A stretch of 64,000 nt of DNA from Polytrichum commune. Its lineage: Eukaryota > Streptophyta > Polytrichopsida > Polytrichales > Polytrichaceae. Both the position numbers and the translations under genes were made by a program. The stretch is from NCBI GenBank assembly GCA_950295325.1, contig OX485806.1, positions 55,857,169-55,921,168 of the forward strand, in the 5' to 3' direction. This document shows positions 11,367 through 22,150 of the stretch, in pieces; the first letter of the stretch is position 1, and each line of letters begins with the position of its first letter. The notes below the pieces were generated by a model. It did no database searches and had not been told where the DNA came from. It saw nothing but the letters and a program-made list of their open reading frames with translations.

Positions 11367-11610
11367 TGTAATGCACCAGTAATGTGAACAAGGTTATTAG
11401 AATGCCATTGTACCACTAGTAGTGCAACAACTCCTTTTAATTAAGAAAAATGGCATGGGGGTGAGTACTTTGTATGAGGAAGGTTTGCATGGCAACGGCC
11501 ATCTTCTTCATGGCTTGATGATGGGTGGTTCATTCCATTCGACACTTCACTTCCTCATAGTTTTCCAGAGAGAGTATCTAGTAATTCAAGCTAGGGTAGC
11601 ATGTAATGCA
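11367..11610 (+). repeat. 3' LTR of degenerate chromodomain gypsy element
   Basis: It begins TGTAATGCACC immediately after the polypurine tract and aligns with 2184-2480. The right end is placed near TGCA at 11607-11610 by comparison with the point where the primer site follows the 5' LTR. No convincing target duplication was found at the element ends. Confidence 0.65.
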
Positions 11611-12607
11611 AACTGTGTATAAAAGTGGGCCTTAGAGGTGCTTAGGATGGGGGTCCACGGTCTAAGGACATAGGAACCAATTTGAAAAAAATTAAGGGAA
11701 ATTGAACCCTTGAACTGGATGCTCCCTTAAATCTACCTTCCCAAATGGTTATCCAAAACATGAACTCTCCTTTGAGCTTCATTTCTTAGTTTAGATTATT
11801 AATGTTTCTCTCCAAAATGATATCATTGAAGAGACATCTCACTTTGCCTCTTCTTAGTCTTGAACCCTCATTTGAAGAACTTTGGTCCAATTTACACTTT
11901 TCGGTCTCAAGTCAATATGAATGGTCATTTTTGTTAAACCCTACCCTTTGGACCCATCTAAGGCGCCCCTTAGTCCTCCTCCTTGATACAATCTTGGTGG
12001 GACGTTTTTCTTTTTTGCTCTATCTTTGTTTCTGCAATTGGACGCCGAGGGTGTGGAATCTGAATGTCAACATCATTGCCTATCATCGTCACAGTCGCAG
12101 AGTGTTGGTGACTTCGATCAGTGCTCTGCAGTGATAGAATTTGGTCAGAGAGGTATGGACCGCACAGGTCTTGCCTTCTCAGTATCCCTTAAAATCTTCT
12201 GAACAAGCATTGCTTACGCAGTCCCCTAGGTTCTGTCGTCTCCAGGTAAGAAGGGCAAACAAAATGTACCTCCATGATGTTCTTTTTATCCTTTCCGCCC
12301 TTTGCAGGGTAGAGTTAGTACAGCTTTCTGTTCGAAGCCCAGGTGTTTTAACCGTTACCCAGCTCCTCTTGCCTTCCTTCCCGGATGTGCTGGAGCGGCC
12401 TCTTTAATATTGTGGATGTAATCCTATTTGTCTTCGTGACAAGACTGACTTCTGCCTGCCCTCTGGTATTTTGCACATCCTAGACGTGGGTGGCGAGGTG
12501 TCGAATGTTGCTGCGCCTTTGAAGCTTGGCAGGGAAAGATCGGCGTTTGCATGCATTTTGGGAATAAGTCATGTAATAATCCTGGCCCTGGTGGCCAATA
12601 CACAAGC
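11611..12607 (+). promoter_or_regulatory. Upstream region of the UBTD-type gene
   Basis: This is the likely promoter and 5' untranslated region. A TATAAAAG box lies at 11618-11625, about 1 kb before the start codon, right beside the gypsy 3' LTR. A possible short leader intron runs from a GTAAGA donor at about 12247 to a TTTGCAG acceptor at about 12306. The transcription start cannot be located from sequence. Confidence 0.3.
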
Positions 12608-15600
12608 ATGGGTTGTGTAGGATCATCCGCAATCAAAGGTGTTGAGAGTAAGTCTCTTCTTATTCCCCTTCCTAAAAGAATCAAGAAATCCTGCCCTTCT
12701 CCTTTCTCTGTCTTGTTAATTGCCAAGTGGCGTATCCTATCTCTATACCGAAATTTTTCTTTTAGGGCAAGTTGGTCTGGATTCCTATGGGGCACTTGAG
12801 AAGGTGCTCAAAGAGTGTACATTACCTGAGCTGTGGACCATCTGGTGTACTCATCCTCCTCGCACTCCATCTCCCTACTGTCTTTATCGATATTTTCGAG
12901 ATTGCTGGAAAGTAGTACACGAGATATCAAGATTCAGCATATCCTGCACAGTTGGGGTTGGAAACGAACTTTCTGCCGTAGACGCGAGCCCTCGTTTGAG
13001 CCATCTCCTCCAAATAACTTACAACCAAGTTTTTACTACCTCCTTGACGCGCATAGTGCACCGAACTTGTGCCGAAAGATGGTGAATGGGAAGAAAGTCT
13101 GCCAGCAGCAAGCTCTGGCTGAAATCTATTTGATCACAGGTCAAAATAGTAAGTATGGTTGCATGCTGTGCTGACCGACTTGCAGTGATTTGCTCCACAA
13201 GGTTCTCGAGTGCAGGTACCTGTCTAAGTTGCTTAAGGAGATTAGCTTGTGTATGCTACGGAGATCATTGTGCACAGCCTAGTTGTCGGGAGCAAAGAAA
13301 GCTATCTTCTCTAGTATGTTACCAGACACTTTGCACATGTAATAGTGATGGTGGTTAAACAGGTCTAGGATACTGCAAAATTATCTATGTCTCAGGGTCA
13401 TTCTAGAACATTAACAAGTTAACAAGCTAGGCATGCAGTGACGATAGGACTAGGAAGGGTTAGTGCTATCGTCCGTTTGCATATTCTTTGTGCATAATAT
13501 AAGTTGACTAGTGAAACGATCAAGAGCCAGACGTTTTGGCGCCTGGGATGTAGATTGTCCGCTCCGGCCAATTCCTGCAGTCCTGTTTTGTCATTCTAGG
13601 GACCTAGTAAAGTCTTGCATCCTTAATACATGCTACACTGATAATTGTTAACCCATCATATTTGTTATAAAATGTCCAGTCCTACATATTGCTACCTAGA
13701 AGCATACAAATGGTGACTGTTAAGAAAGTGTTCACCCCTCGTGAAATTTTCACTCGTAAACGGTAATACAATAACCTTGTATTTTTATGAATGGATTAAG
13801 TGATTTAAAGGTGATCAACCTTCCAACAAATTGTAATCTGTTGAACTGCTAAGTGTTGTAGACTCTTGTGGTTCGTTGGAGTGGAATCCTTAAATACCAC
13901 TTCGAGAAAACTTACAGAGCAGGGTACAGTGCTGCTCAGAGAACACCCAGTGTATGGTCTATGGAGAGAACGTCCTATTGGTGTACATGTAAGGGAGCGG
14001 TGGCCCCTGAGCAGCACTTGTCTTTGTGCTAAGGATTCTCAGTAAACCACTGTTGATTCTTTTTCGGTGATCATCAAGTTCATTTACAATGAAGACCTTG
14101 AGATTTTGCGAAGAATTTTGAAGTGTTACTTTCTAAGAAAACCTGACTTTCTATCTGTTATTATTTATTAGCCTACTCTTAAGTGTTATGAAATCCTATC
14201 CCAGATCCATAACATTTATGAAGGGTGCATTGTGCTTGGACACTTGATGAGGTAGGATTGTCATTTCCAGGTTCCAAGTCCCTGTAGTATCTACCAACAG
14301 CAAAGCACTAGAAACATCTGAGTGCATTTACACATTTAGTTCTTAGGTTGGCTAAAGTGGGCACCCCAAGAATTTGCCCTAGTCTCATGAGGTAAAATTT
14401 GGGCGGCATGAACTTTCCCACGAGAACATAGCCATGTGAAACCTAAGAGTGCAATCTGCTTAAAAAAAACATGGTCAGAGATGTAAAGCAAGTACACAGT
14501 TCTGGGACTAAAAGTTTGGACTTTTGACTTTGGCACACAAGTCTACCAAGGCATTCTCTAACAACCATTGTAATTTCGATCTGAAGAGTTTTCCACACAT
14601 GAATCAGTGAGAATGGTGTAGTTTTGGTACTTGGTCCTGATCTCATTCTGCCAAATTTTGGGAACTTACAAACCATGTTCAAGCCCATTAAAATTCACAT
14701 CCGAGGAAGGGAGGCTTCATTCAAGTACAAGCCTTGGTAAAATGCAATTGAGGGTACGTCATTTAGCATGTGAAACTTTCAAAGTAGCCCTCTTCAAATG
14801 TTGCACAAGCTGGGGTATTTCAGAAATTGGAATTCCTCAATGATCTTTATTGCTACATTTGACTGTTCCAATGGACAACAGTGGGTGTCTGTTATAAAGA
14901 GGAAATTGTGTTTCTACAGGGCATCAGAAAAAGATTAGAAAGCCAAAGCCATGGATGCATACTGAGGTGATCACACTTGCACAACTGAAGCAAATGAGGG
15001 ATGAATTCTGGGATACTGCTCCTCACTATGGTGGACAAAAGGGTGAGTTTAAAGTTGTCATTTTGGGGGTGAAATTGGTCCTGTTTTCCTTTCAAATGTT
15101 GTGAGGTACTAGTTATGTAATGTGTTGACGTTGCTGTACATGTTCTGATGGTGACGTTGCTGTATAGAAATTTGGGATGCCCTACGAGCTGCTGCAGAAG
15201 CTGACATTACTCTGGCGCAGTTAATTGTGGATAGTGCTGGCATTATTGTCCAGTCTGAAGATTTGTCCACTTGTTATGATGAGAGAGGTTAGTTTCTACT
15301 TTAGAGTAGGCAGTCATTTCTTTGGTTGTGTATTTTGTGCTCAGAGAAGCTGTCCTCTTGTGGCCTGAGATGCATTGAAATTCTGTTGTTACATACTGAG
15401 CAGTTCAAATTAAACTTTTAGCCCAGATATGTAGATTCATAGATCTTAAACAGAGTGAACTGGACCAGCAATCTTCTGGTCACTGAGATAATGACTTATA
15501 GATCCTTTACAAGCATAGCTGTTATGAAAGTATCTGTGCTTGATTAGGCTACCTCTGTCACAGATTATAGTTCTAAAACCAAAATGTAATGGAGGATAGA

Positions 15601-15787
15601 TTGGGTTTAGATTGGGCTCTCAAATGCCTAGATTCATGTTGATTTAATATGGTCTGCTTGAATGGTATTGTTCATCTACCTCGGATGGTTTTGAGGATTG
15701 AGCTGTGTGTGTTATGGTTAAGCAGGTGCCAAGTATGATATGCCCAAGTATGTACTGAGTGAACCGACGAACCTCAAAGATGACTAG
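12608..15787 (+). CDS. UBTD/DC-UbP-type ubiquitin domain-containing protein, four exons, intact
   Basis: Exons are 12608-12647, 14920-15042, 15168-15287 and 15726-15787: 345 nt, 114 codons plus stop. All introns are GT-AG (GTAAGT, GTGAGT and GTTAGT donors) and every junction keeps frame (phase 1 each time). The protein starts MGCVGSS, a typical N-myristoylation and palmitoylation signal, which supports this start. A basic stretch (KKIRKPKPW) follows, then the conserved core MRDEFWDTAPHYGG, EIWDALRAAAEADI and LAQLIVDSAGIIV, and the end YDERGAKYDMPKYVLSEPTN. This is the N-terminal domain of human UBTD1/UBTD2. Short plant homologues carry only this domain, so the length is normal. Role by family: ubiquitin-pathway adaptor at membranes; its exact function in plants is not settled. 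Intron 1 is long (2272 bp). Confidence 0.93.
12648..14919 (+). other. Long first intron of the UBTD-type gene
   Basis: This intron separates the 40-nt lipid-anchor exon from the rest of the gene. It contains several short open frames that show no recognisable domain and are best read as chance. No LTR or transposon end was recognised inside it, unlike the surrounding DNA. Confidence 0.6.
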
Positions 15788-18700
15788 CAGTCCACCCAAT
15801 CCGCCCCATCTAAATAATAGTGGGGTGCTACTACACCCCAAATTCGTGGCCGTATGGATCCTTATTGACCCGTAAGGAGCTGCACTTGTGATTTGCCATT
15901 ATCTCACTCAAATTCAACTCCCACATTTCACTTATTTGGTTGGCATGTCTGTATACCCTACCCATTGAGGGGCTAGGAGCTTTTGCTAGCTGTCAGTAGG
16001 TGGTGTGTATGATATGATTGTCATCATCCTCCTTGACAAAGAAGAATGTAGAAAATATTTTTGTGCAGCTACACTGAATAGTCTTGTTAGTGTGGATTGG
16101 AAATCAGCGTGGGCCACACTAATTTTCTCATCAAGGTGGAATTAACGTGGATCCAAGACCTGCTTGCCTTAAGTCTTCATGAAGACTTCCAACCAAGACA
16201 TCGAATATTAGTTATAGGACAAAAGTAGAATAATCATTCACTGTAATTTTCCAGAAAAATAATCAATGTAGCCCATGCTAATTTTCTACTAAAAATTTAT
16301 TGTGGGGTGAAAATTAATGTGGCCCATATTATTTGTTTCTCAAATGAAAATTAGCGTGGGCTCTAGAAATTGACTGGCTAACAGCATTAGGACTATTTAG
16401 TGGTGCCCCCATTCTATCCAACCAGATTTTGCTCACCTTGGACTAAAGAATATGATGTGAAGCCAGTCTGGATGTCCTTCAACTCTTTCTGTTGTTGTGT
16501 GTGGATGTTATTGGTGAGGTTTCATTCATCTTATCATATCTGTCATTCAACCACCCTAAAACTTTATTGGCTTTCTATTACTGTTTTGTGTTTACTTTGA
16601 TTGTCATGCACAGCTCTCTTGATGATATTGATGTCAAGTGTATGCTTCTAGTGAACTTGTAGGCCGTTGTGTAACATAGGCATACACTTTATGGCACTTT
16701 TGAACATACTCATGTCAAGATATTAGCAAGTGCACGTGAATGCCAAGTGCCATGCGGTGACAATAATAGTGAAGTTGTTGATCATTAGTGTAACCTTAGC
16801 ATAAGCAAGTAACTATGCATGTAAGTGAAAAGTTATGCATGTGACATTGAATACCATAAATGGTGTAGTGTGGGCCAATGTGCTTTAGACCACAATAGTT
16901 TCTGTCTTGGACTTGGTCTTAGGAATGTCAAAGTTTGTTGACCTACAGTACACATAAGGTATGTAGATGTTATTTGCTTCATTTTTCATGTTCTCCAACT
17001 TCTACCAATTAGATTTACACAATGAAACATGTGATGCATCAACAAATTTATGATGTAGCATCAAGAAAAATTGGATTGATAATCATACCTATCTTAATTT
17101 AGTTATAATTATTAGAACCACAAGTTTCTTGAATACATAGGTCTTCCCAATCGCGTTCACTATGAAGTGTGAAATAGTGAATAATTTTGAAGACGTAGTC
17201 CAATTTCTTTTATACATGTGTCTTTATGGTGTTAGTTCTTTGATCCTCATTGAACCACACACCAATAAAATATAGGGGTTAAATTAATTAAGTTGCCTAA
17301 TAATATCTGCATACCACAAGCCACCAACATATTTCTCTACCAATTGGAAATCCTCCATTAGTTGGTATTTGACTGTAATTCCATCAATCCATGTACAAGT
17401 GTTCCACAACTTTGGCAAGCTCAAGAATTGCATAACCTTATTATAGGTGTAGGTTGGAACAGTGGGGTCGCCCAAACCTTAAATTAAAGCAACCCACTCA
17501 AGGAGATGATGCCGGATGTTCTTGTTGCTGGAACTCAACATCCTCCAAGGCGAGAACCTCCTACAAGCAATGATTGATGTCATCAACATAAATTCATATT
17601 TTTTGATGACATGTTTTGGTATTGCAATCAACTATTATTCACACCTACACTTAGGGCGGCTTAGCTAAATTAGGAAATTATGTGGATAAAAATTAGGGTT
17701 AATAGGAAAAAATATTTAAAAACTTGTAGAGTCAACACATTTGGGGGGGGGGGGGGTGTGGAGAACTATTCTTTGAGAATCAAAGCCACCTGCACACATG
17801 ACCCCTTATCAAGCTCCCTATGTCACACCCCTAAGTAGAGAGACTCGACATGGCGCTGGAAATGGACCTTGGGGTGATGCCCCAAGTCTTGCAAAGCGAC
17901 AAGGCCATGGGCATCCATATGCATGGGTGGCTAAGCGCATAGGTTGTGCTAAAGAGGTGATAAAGGACCACAATGAGCCTTATGAAAGCTAAATGTGAGA
18001 GATGTCCTGTAAAGAGCGTCATGCTACTTCTAGATGCAACATCACTCTTTTGATGATCTAATGTCAAAATCTTAATAGATGTTGGTGATTCAACTATTGT
18101 TGGGGATGTGATTTAAAACGCGATCCAATAATGCCAAGAATGTTCCAATCATAAAAAAAAAATGTCTTACAAATTTTGCCTAAGTTTGTTGGGGCATGTA
18201 GCCCAAAAATGGTTGTTGGCCTCAAAGTAAGGAGAGAGACAATCTATTATTGTTAACAATAAATAAGAGTTGTCTTTATCAAAGTAACATAAAGTGAATG
18301 TAAAAAAGAATTGGGACAAGGATCAGTTGAAAAAGGATTAGATAAGGACTTAGAAAATTCCAACAAAGAAGAACCATTGTCGAAGGAATGATTAGGACTG
18401 AAGGAGAAAGGTTGAGATAGAGTTAGGAAAAGTATTTACAATGAGAGTAAACAATGTTGGGTGTGACCTATTTTACCCAAAGAATCTATGTTAGGTTACT
18501 GGTTCTGGGGATAAATATGTGTGTAGGTTATTTCCAAGGATGGGGTTGTACTTGTAAGTATGCATGGTAGTGATGAACACGTCCTTGATTTAGTTATGTG
18601 TGTTGAATGGTAGTGCGGGACAGTTCTCTTCATCAATATTAGGTAACAATGAAGAAAATGAATCAAATAGACGAGGTCTCCATAAGTCGGCTTAAGTTGT

Positions 18701-18940
18701 AACCACCATATAATTCTAGTAAGAGTAGAGCATTGTTAAAGTAAGAGTTTGGAATAGTAAAAGATAGTATTAGGAATTCTAAGGTTTGGAAATAAACTGA
18801 GGTTTCAGATAGGGATAGGCGATAGTCGACAAATGCGCTCTATAGGGATAGTGTATCTAAAGCTTGAGTATTTCTTAAATTAGTATTAGTATGATAGAAT
18901 TTGGGGAGGGGAGGAAAATCTCAATGACACAGATACTTCA
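15788..18940. other. Intergenic region downstream of the UBTD-type gene
   Basis: No convincing gene was seen. A set of related inverted repeats lies at 16111-16361 (listed separately). A run of 14 G residues lies near 17743-17756. A 63-codon minus-strand open frame at 17284-17475 (region LPKLWNTCTWIDGITVKY) looks somewhat protein-like but was not recognised. The part near 18080-18300 (TGTTGGGG repeats) may be LTR-derived, which is unproven. Confidence 0.35.
16111..16361. repeat. Cluster of interlocking inverted repeats
   Basis: Four related arms are present: GGGCCACACTAATTTTC (16111-16127), GCCCATGCTAATTTTC (16271-16286), GAAAATTAATGTGGCCC (16309-16325) and GAAAATTAGCGTGGGC (16346-16361). 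Arm 1 pairs with arm 3 (16 of 17) and arm 2 with arm 4 (15 of 16). It could be a decayed foldback element or MITE. Confidence 0.5.
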
Positions 18941-18975
18941 TTTTTTGGTGATTCGATGGTAGCTTACTTTCTTCG

Positions 18976-20420
18976 TCATTTCGTAGGATTCTGATGGTTG
19001 GAAGGATAAGTATTGCAAAGATGAAATTTTCTTCTGCATTCCTCAAACTTAATTCTCCCGACTGATTTGGTCAAGAGATCTGCTGGTTGTTCTTGAGAGG
19101 AGATGTACTCTACACTGATAGTGTTATTCTCTACTTTCTGACGAGCGAAATGATAATCGATTTTCAAAGTGTTTTGATTTTTGTGGAAGGCAAGGTTGTA
19201 GTTGAGTTTGATGCTATGCTTTCACATGAGCATTGAGCCAGAGCTCTGTACTCGGACTCAGAAGACGATCTAGAGGTGTTAGATTGTTTCTTGGAGTTCT
19301 AGGAGGTAGGGGTTTTTCCAAGGAAGAAGATGTATGCTCCAACTGAAATCCTATCATCTACGTCTTGGCCATAATCAACGTCGGTATAGCCATGCAAATG
19401 GTTTTCCTCCCCTTGTGCAAAGTACAAGCCCAAGTCCAGATATTGTCGCAAGTAGCGCCAAATGTGCTTCGCAGCTTGTAAGTGCATCTCCTGAGGATTT
19501 TGCATAAATATGCTAACCACACTGACAACATAGGTAAGATCCAGTGTGGTTTTGGTGAGGAAAATAAGCTTGCCTACTAACATCCTATACACAGTAGCAT
19601 CAACGTAGGGAATGGCAATATATTTAGGTAGGATCATTCCTTCAGGAAAAGGAGTGTGAGAGGGTGTACAGTGCTCCATGTTGAACTGGTGTAGAATGTT
19701 AAGCGCATATTCAATTTGGTGCATGCGTAAGCCAGAGGAGTCCTGATCAAAGTGAACACCCAAGTACTGTTCAATGAGGTGGAGATCATTTGTTTTGAAA
19801 TTTTGGTGTAGATGGTCTTTGAGTCGAGTGATGAGATGAGGATTCTTGTTTGTTACAAAAATATCATTGACATAGACTATAAGAGCAATTGTGTTAGTAC
19901 CGATGTGAGAAAAATAAAGATTGGGATCGGATTGAGATTGTATGAGGCTCTAAGCTAGAAGGGCAGTGTGGAAACGAGCGTACCATGCTCGGGAGCTTTG
20001 ACGTAAGCCATAGAGAGATTTGTGGATTTTGCAGACAAGGTGGCCTTCTCCTTGTTTGAAAAAACCTTGAGTTTGATACATGAATACATCTTTGTCAAGG
20101 ATGTCGTTGAGAAAAACTATCAGTACATCCAATTGGTGGATATTCCAGTTTAGGTGTATGGCTATGACCGTTAAGGTTCTGATGGTTTCCCATCGTACAA
20201 CCAAGGCAAATGCATTAGTAAAATCTATCCCAAACTTTTGCTCGTAACCGTGGGAGACTAGGTGAGCCTTGTAGCAATCTAGTCCGCCGTTGATGCCAGA
20301 TTTTGCTTTTTATATCCAACAAAATGTGATGGCCTTTTTGTCAATGGAGAGAGGCACAAAAGACCGTGTGGAGTTGTTGTAGATGGAATCAATTTTAGCT
20401 TGCATGGCAGCTAGCCACTA
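18976..20420 (-). pseudogene. copia reverse transcriptase and RNase H remnant
   Basis: Minus-strand blocks match copia pol. NIHQLDVLIVFLNDILDKDV and LVCKIHKSLYGLRQSSRAWY lie at 19950-20204. The catalytic box at 19861-19881 reads VYVNDIF, with the first aspartate of YVDD changed to asparagine. SVVSIFMQNPQEMHLQAAKH and IWRYLR lie at about 19440-19530, and the RNase H end QPADLLTKSVGRIKFEECR at about 19020-19080. Stops separate the blocks. Role by family: cDNA synthesis and RNA removal. Loss of the active-site aspartate alone would abolish polymerase activity. Confidence 0.8.
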
Positions 20421-20899
20421 AGGATTGGTGCTAGCCTCTTGGAACATGATGAGTTTGGTCTGGTCTTTGGAAAAGAGGTCTACGATGTCAGGTTGCTCAA
20501 TGTGAATATGAGCGGCAAAGTCTTGTAAATGTCAGGGGCATTGATGGATTCAGTTTGACCTGCGGGGTTGGTCAAGGGTTGGGGTCGTTTGTGGCTGCAA
20601 CTAGGGAGCTGTCTTGGTGGAGAGAATCAGTGTTGAGACTGGAATGAGCTGGGGTGGGGAAATCAACAACGGCTATGTGTGTAGGGGGTGACTGTTGGCC
20701 GTCATGGGCACCTTGAGCGTCCTGATCTTGGCATCACCGCTCATGGGTGGAAAGTTGTAGCCCCAAGAGGTTCGAAAGAGTTAACATTTTTTGTTTTGCG
20801 TTCGAGCAGAAATATTGTCAACAGGGGAACCGCCTAGGGTAGAGATGTAATTCAGCTCATCCATTGTCAATGTTAATGTCACGGGAGATGAATACCTTC

Positions 20900-22000
20900 C
20901 TGTTGGATGGTCGATAACATCGATAGGCTTCAGCATCTAAGTCAAAGTTGAGTAGGACACATTTCTCGAAACGACAAAACGAGGTTCGAGTTTGGTTCTA
21001 GATGGTTTTGGAATGTGAACAAAAATTGAAGAACCAGAAACTTGTAGGTGGATAATAAAGGGTATTTTTTACTTGGAAAGAGTTTGTTCGGAGTTTTGCC
21101 AAGATTTTTTTAGTGGATCAAAGATTAAGGATGATGATGGCGGCCTTGACAACTTCACCCCAAAGGTGGCCTAGAAGGGCCTTGTCCAGCAAGAGGCATT
21201 GAGTGATGTCTAATAGTGATCGATTGCAATGTTTAGCCACACCGTTGCCTTGAGGTATGTGTGGCGGGTTGAATTCTTTGGTTATTTCTTTCGAGGAACA
21301 AAAGTTGTGGAAAACCTGAGATGTGCATTCACCACCATTATTTGAGCGAAGAGTTCAAACGGTGTGTCGAGCATAATTTTCCATGACATGTACAAACTGT
21401 CAAAATTTATCCAGAACTTGACTCTTGTTGGAGATGAAATAGACCCACAATTTTCTTACAAAATCGTCTATGAACGTGATGAAGTATCTTGCTCCACCCG
21501 TGGAGTTAACTTTGAATGGCCCACACACGCCATAGTAGATTAATTGCAAGGATTTTGAGGCGTGAAATGTAGCCTTTTTGGACATTTTTGCTTTGCTGTG
21601 TTTACCAAGTTGACAACTACTATACGTCTGTTTCTAGATTAGAATGTTAGGGATGACGTTGACTGCCTCAAAATTGATCATTCGTTGCACACCTCAAGTA
21701 TGGAAATGTTCAAATCTTTTATGCCAAAGGGTGGCATGTGACTGATGATGAGGTGAATTCATTTATGGGCCCAAAGTTTGTCAAATCGCCTAAAGTTTGT
21801 ACAGACCTTTATTATTTTCTCTTGGAGCAAATGCTACTACGTCAAGGGTAGTGTTGTCAATCATGAAAAATCCTTTTGACTTCAAGATAAGGATTTTATC
21901 TTGGTCGGACAGAGATCCTACACTCAACATATTTTTTGTGATACCTGGCGTGTAAAGAACATATGAAATGGATTTTATTGCCCCAAATAAGATTTGGATA
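20900..22000 (-). pseudogene. copia integrase remnant
   Basis: A clear block at 21400-21585 reads GVCGPFKVNSTGGARYFITF, then IDDFVRKLWVYF, the start of the copia integrase core. The first catalytic aspartate, normally in HSDVCGP, is replaced by glycine (YYGVCGP). The second aspartate region (IDDFVRK) is still present. Upstream (21600-22000) lies the decayed GAG-pre-integrase and zinc-binding part. Many stops are present. Confidence 0.7.
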
Positions 22001-22079
22001 TTGATTATTTGGACTCCAGCTACATCATGATTCTATCCTCCTGTAGAGCGGATGCAAGCCCCACTAGCTGGGTGTATTA

Positions 22080-22150
22080 ATGTAAAGACTGATGGATCAC
22101 CGAAAACATAATGTGTGGCTCCAGAGTCAAGATACCATGAGCTCGTTTGT
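22080..22150 (-). pseudogene. copia protease active-site fragment
   Basis: The minus-strand reading SSWYLDSGATHYVFGDPS contains the copia retropepsin signature W-x-L-D-S-G-A. The sequence is cut just upstream of this motif by the family-B LTR that starts at 22151. Confidence 0.75.

Noticed and set aside
12720-13360. Several overlapping plus-strand open frames (60-120 codons)
   Set aside because: They lie inside intron 1 of the UBTD-type gene, overlap in different frames and have no recognisable domain or splice pattern.
17743-17756. Run of 14 G residues as a regulatory element
   Set aside because: An isolated homopolymer; a similar T-run and G-run occurs at 28910-28928. Nothing supports a function.
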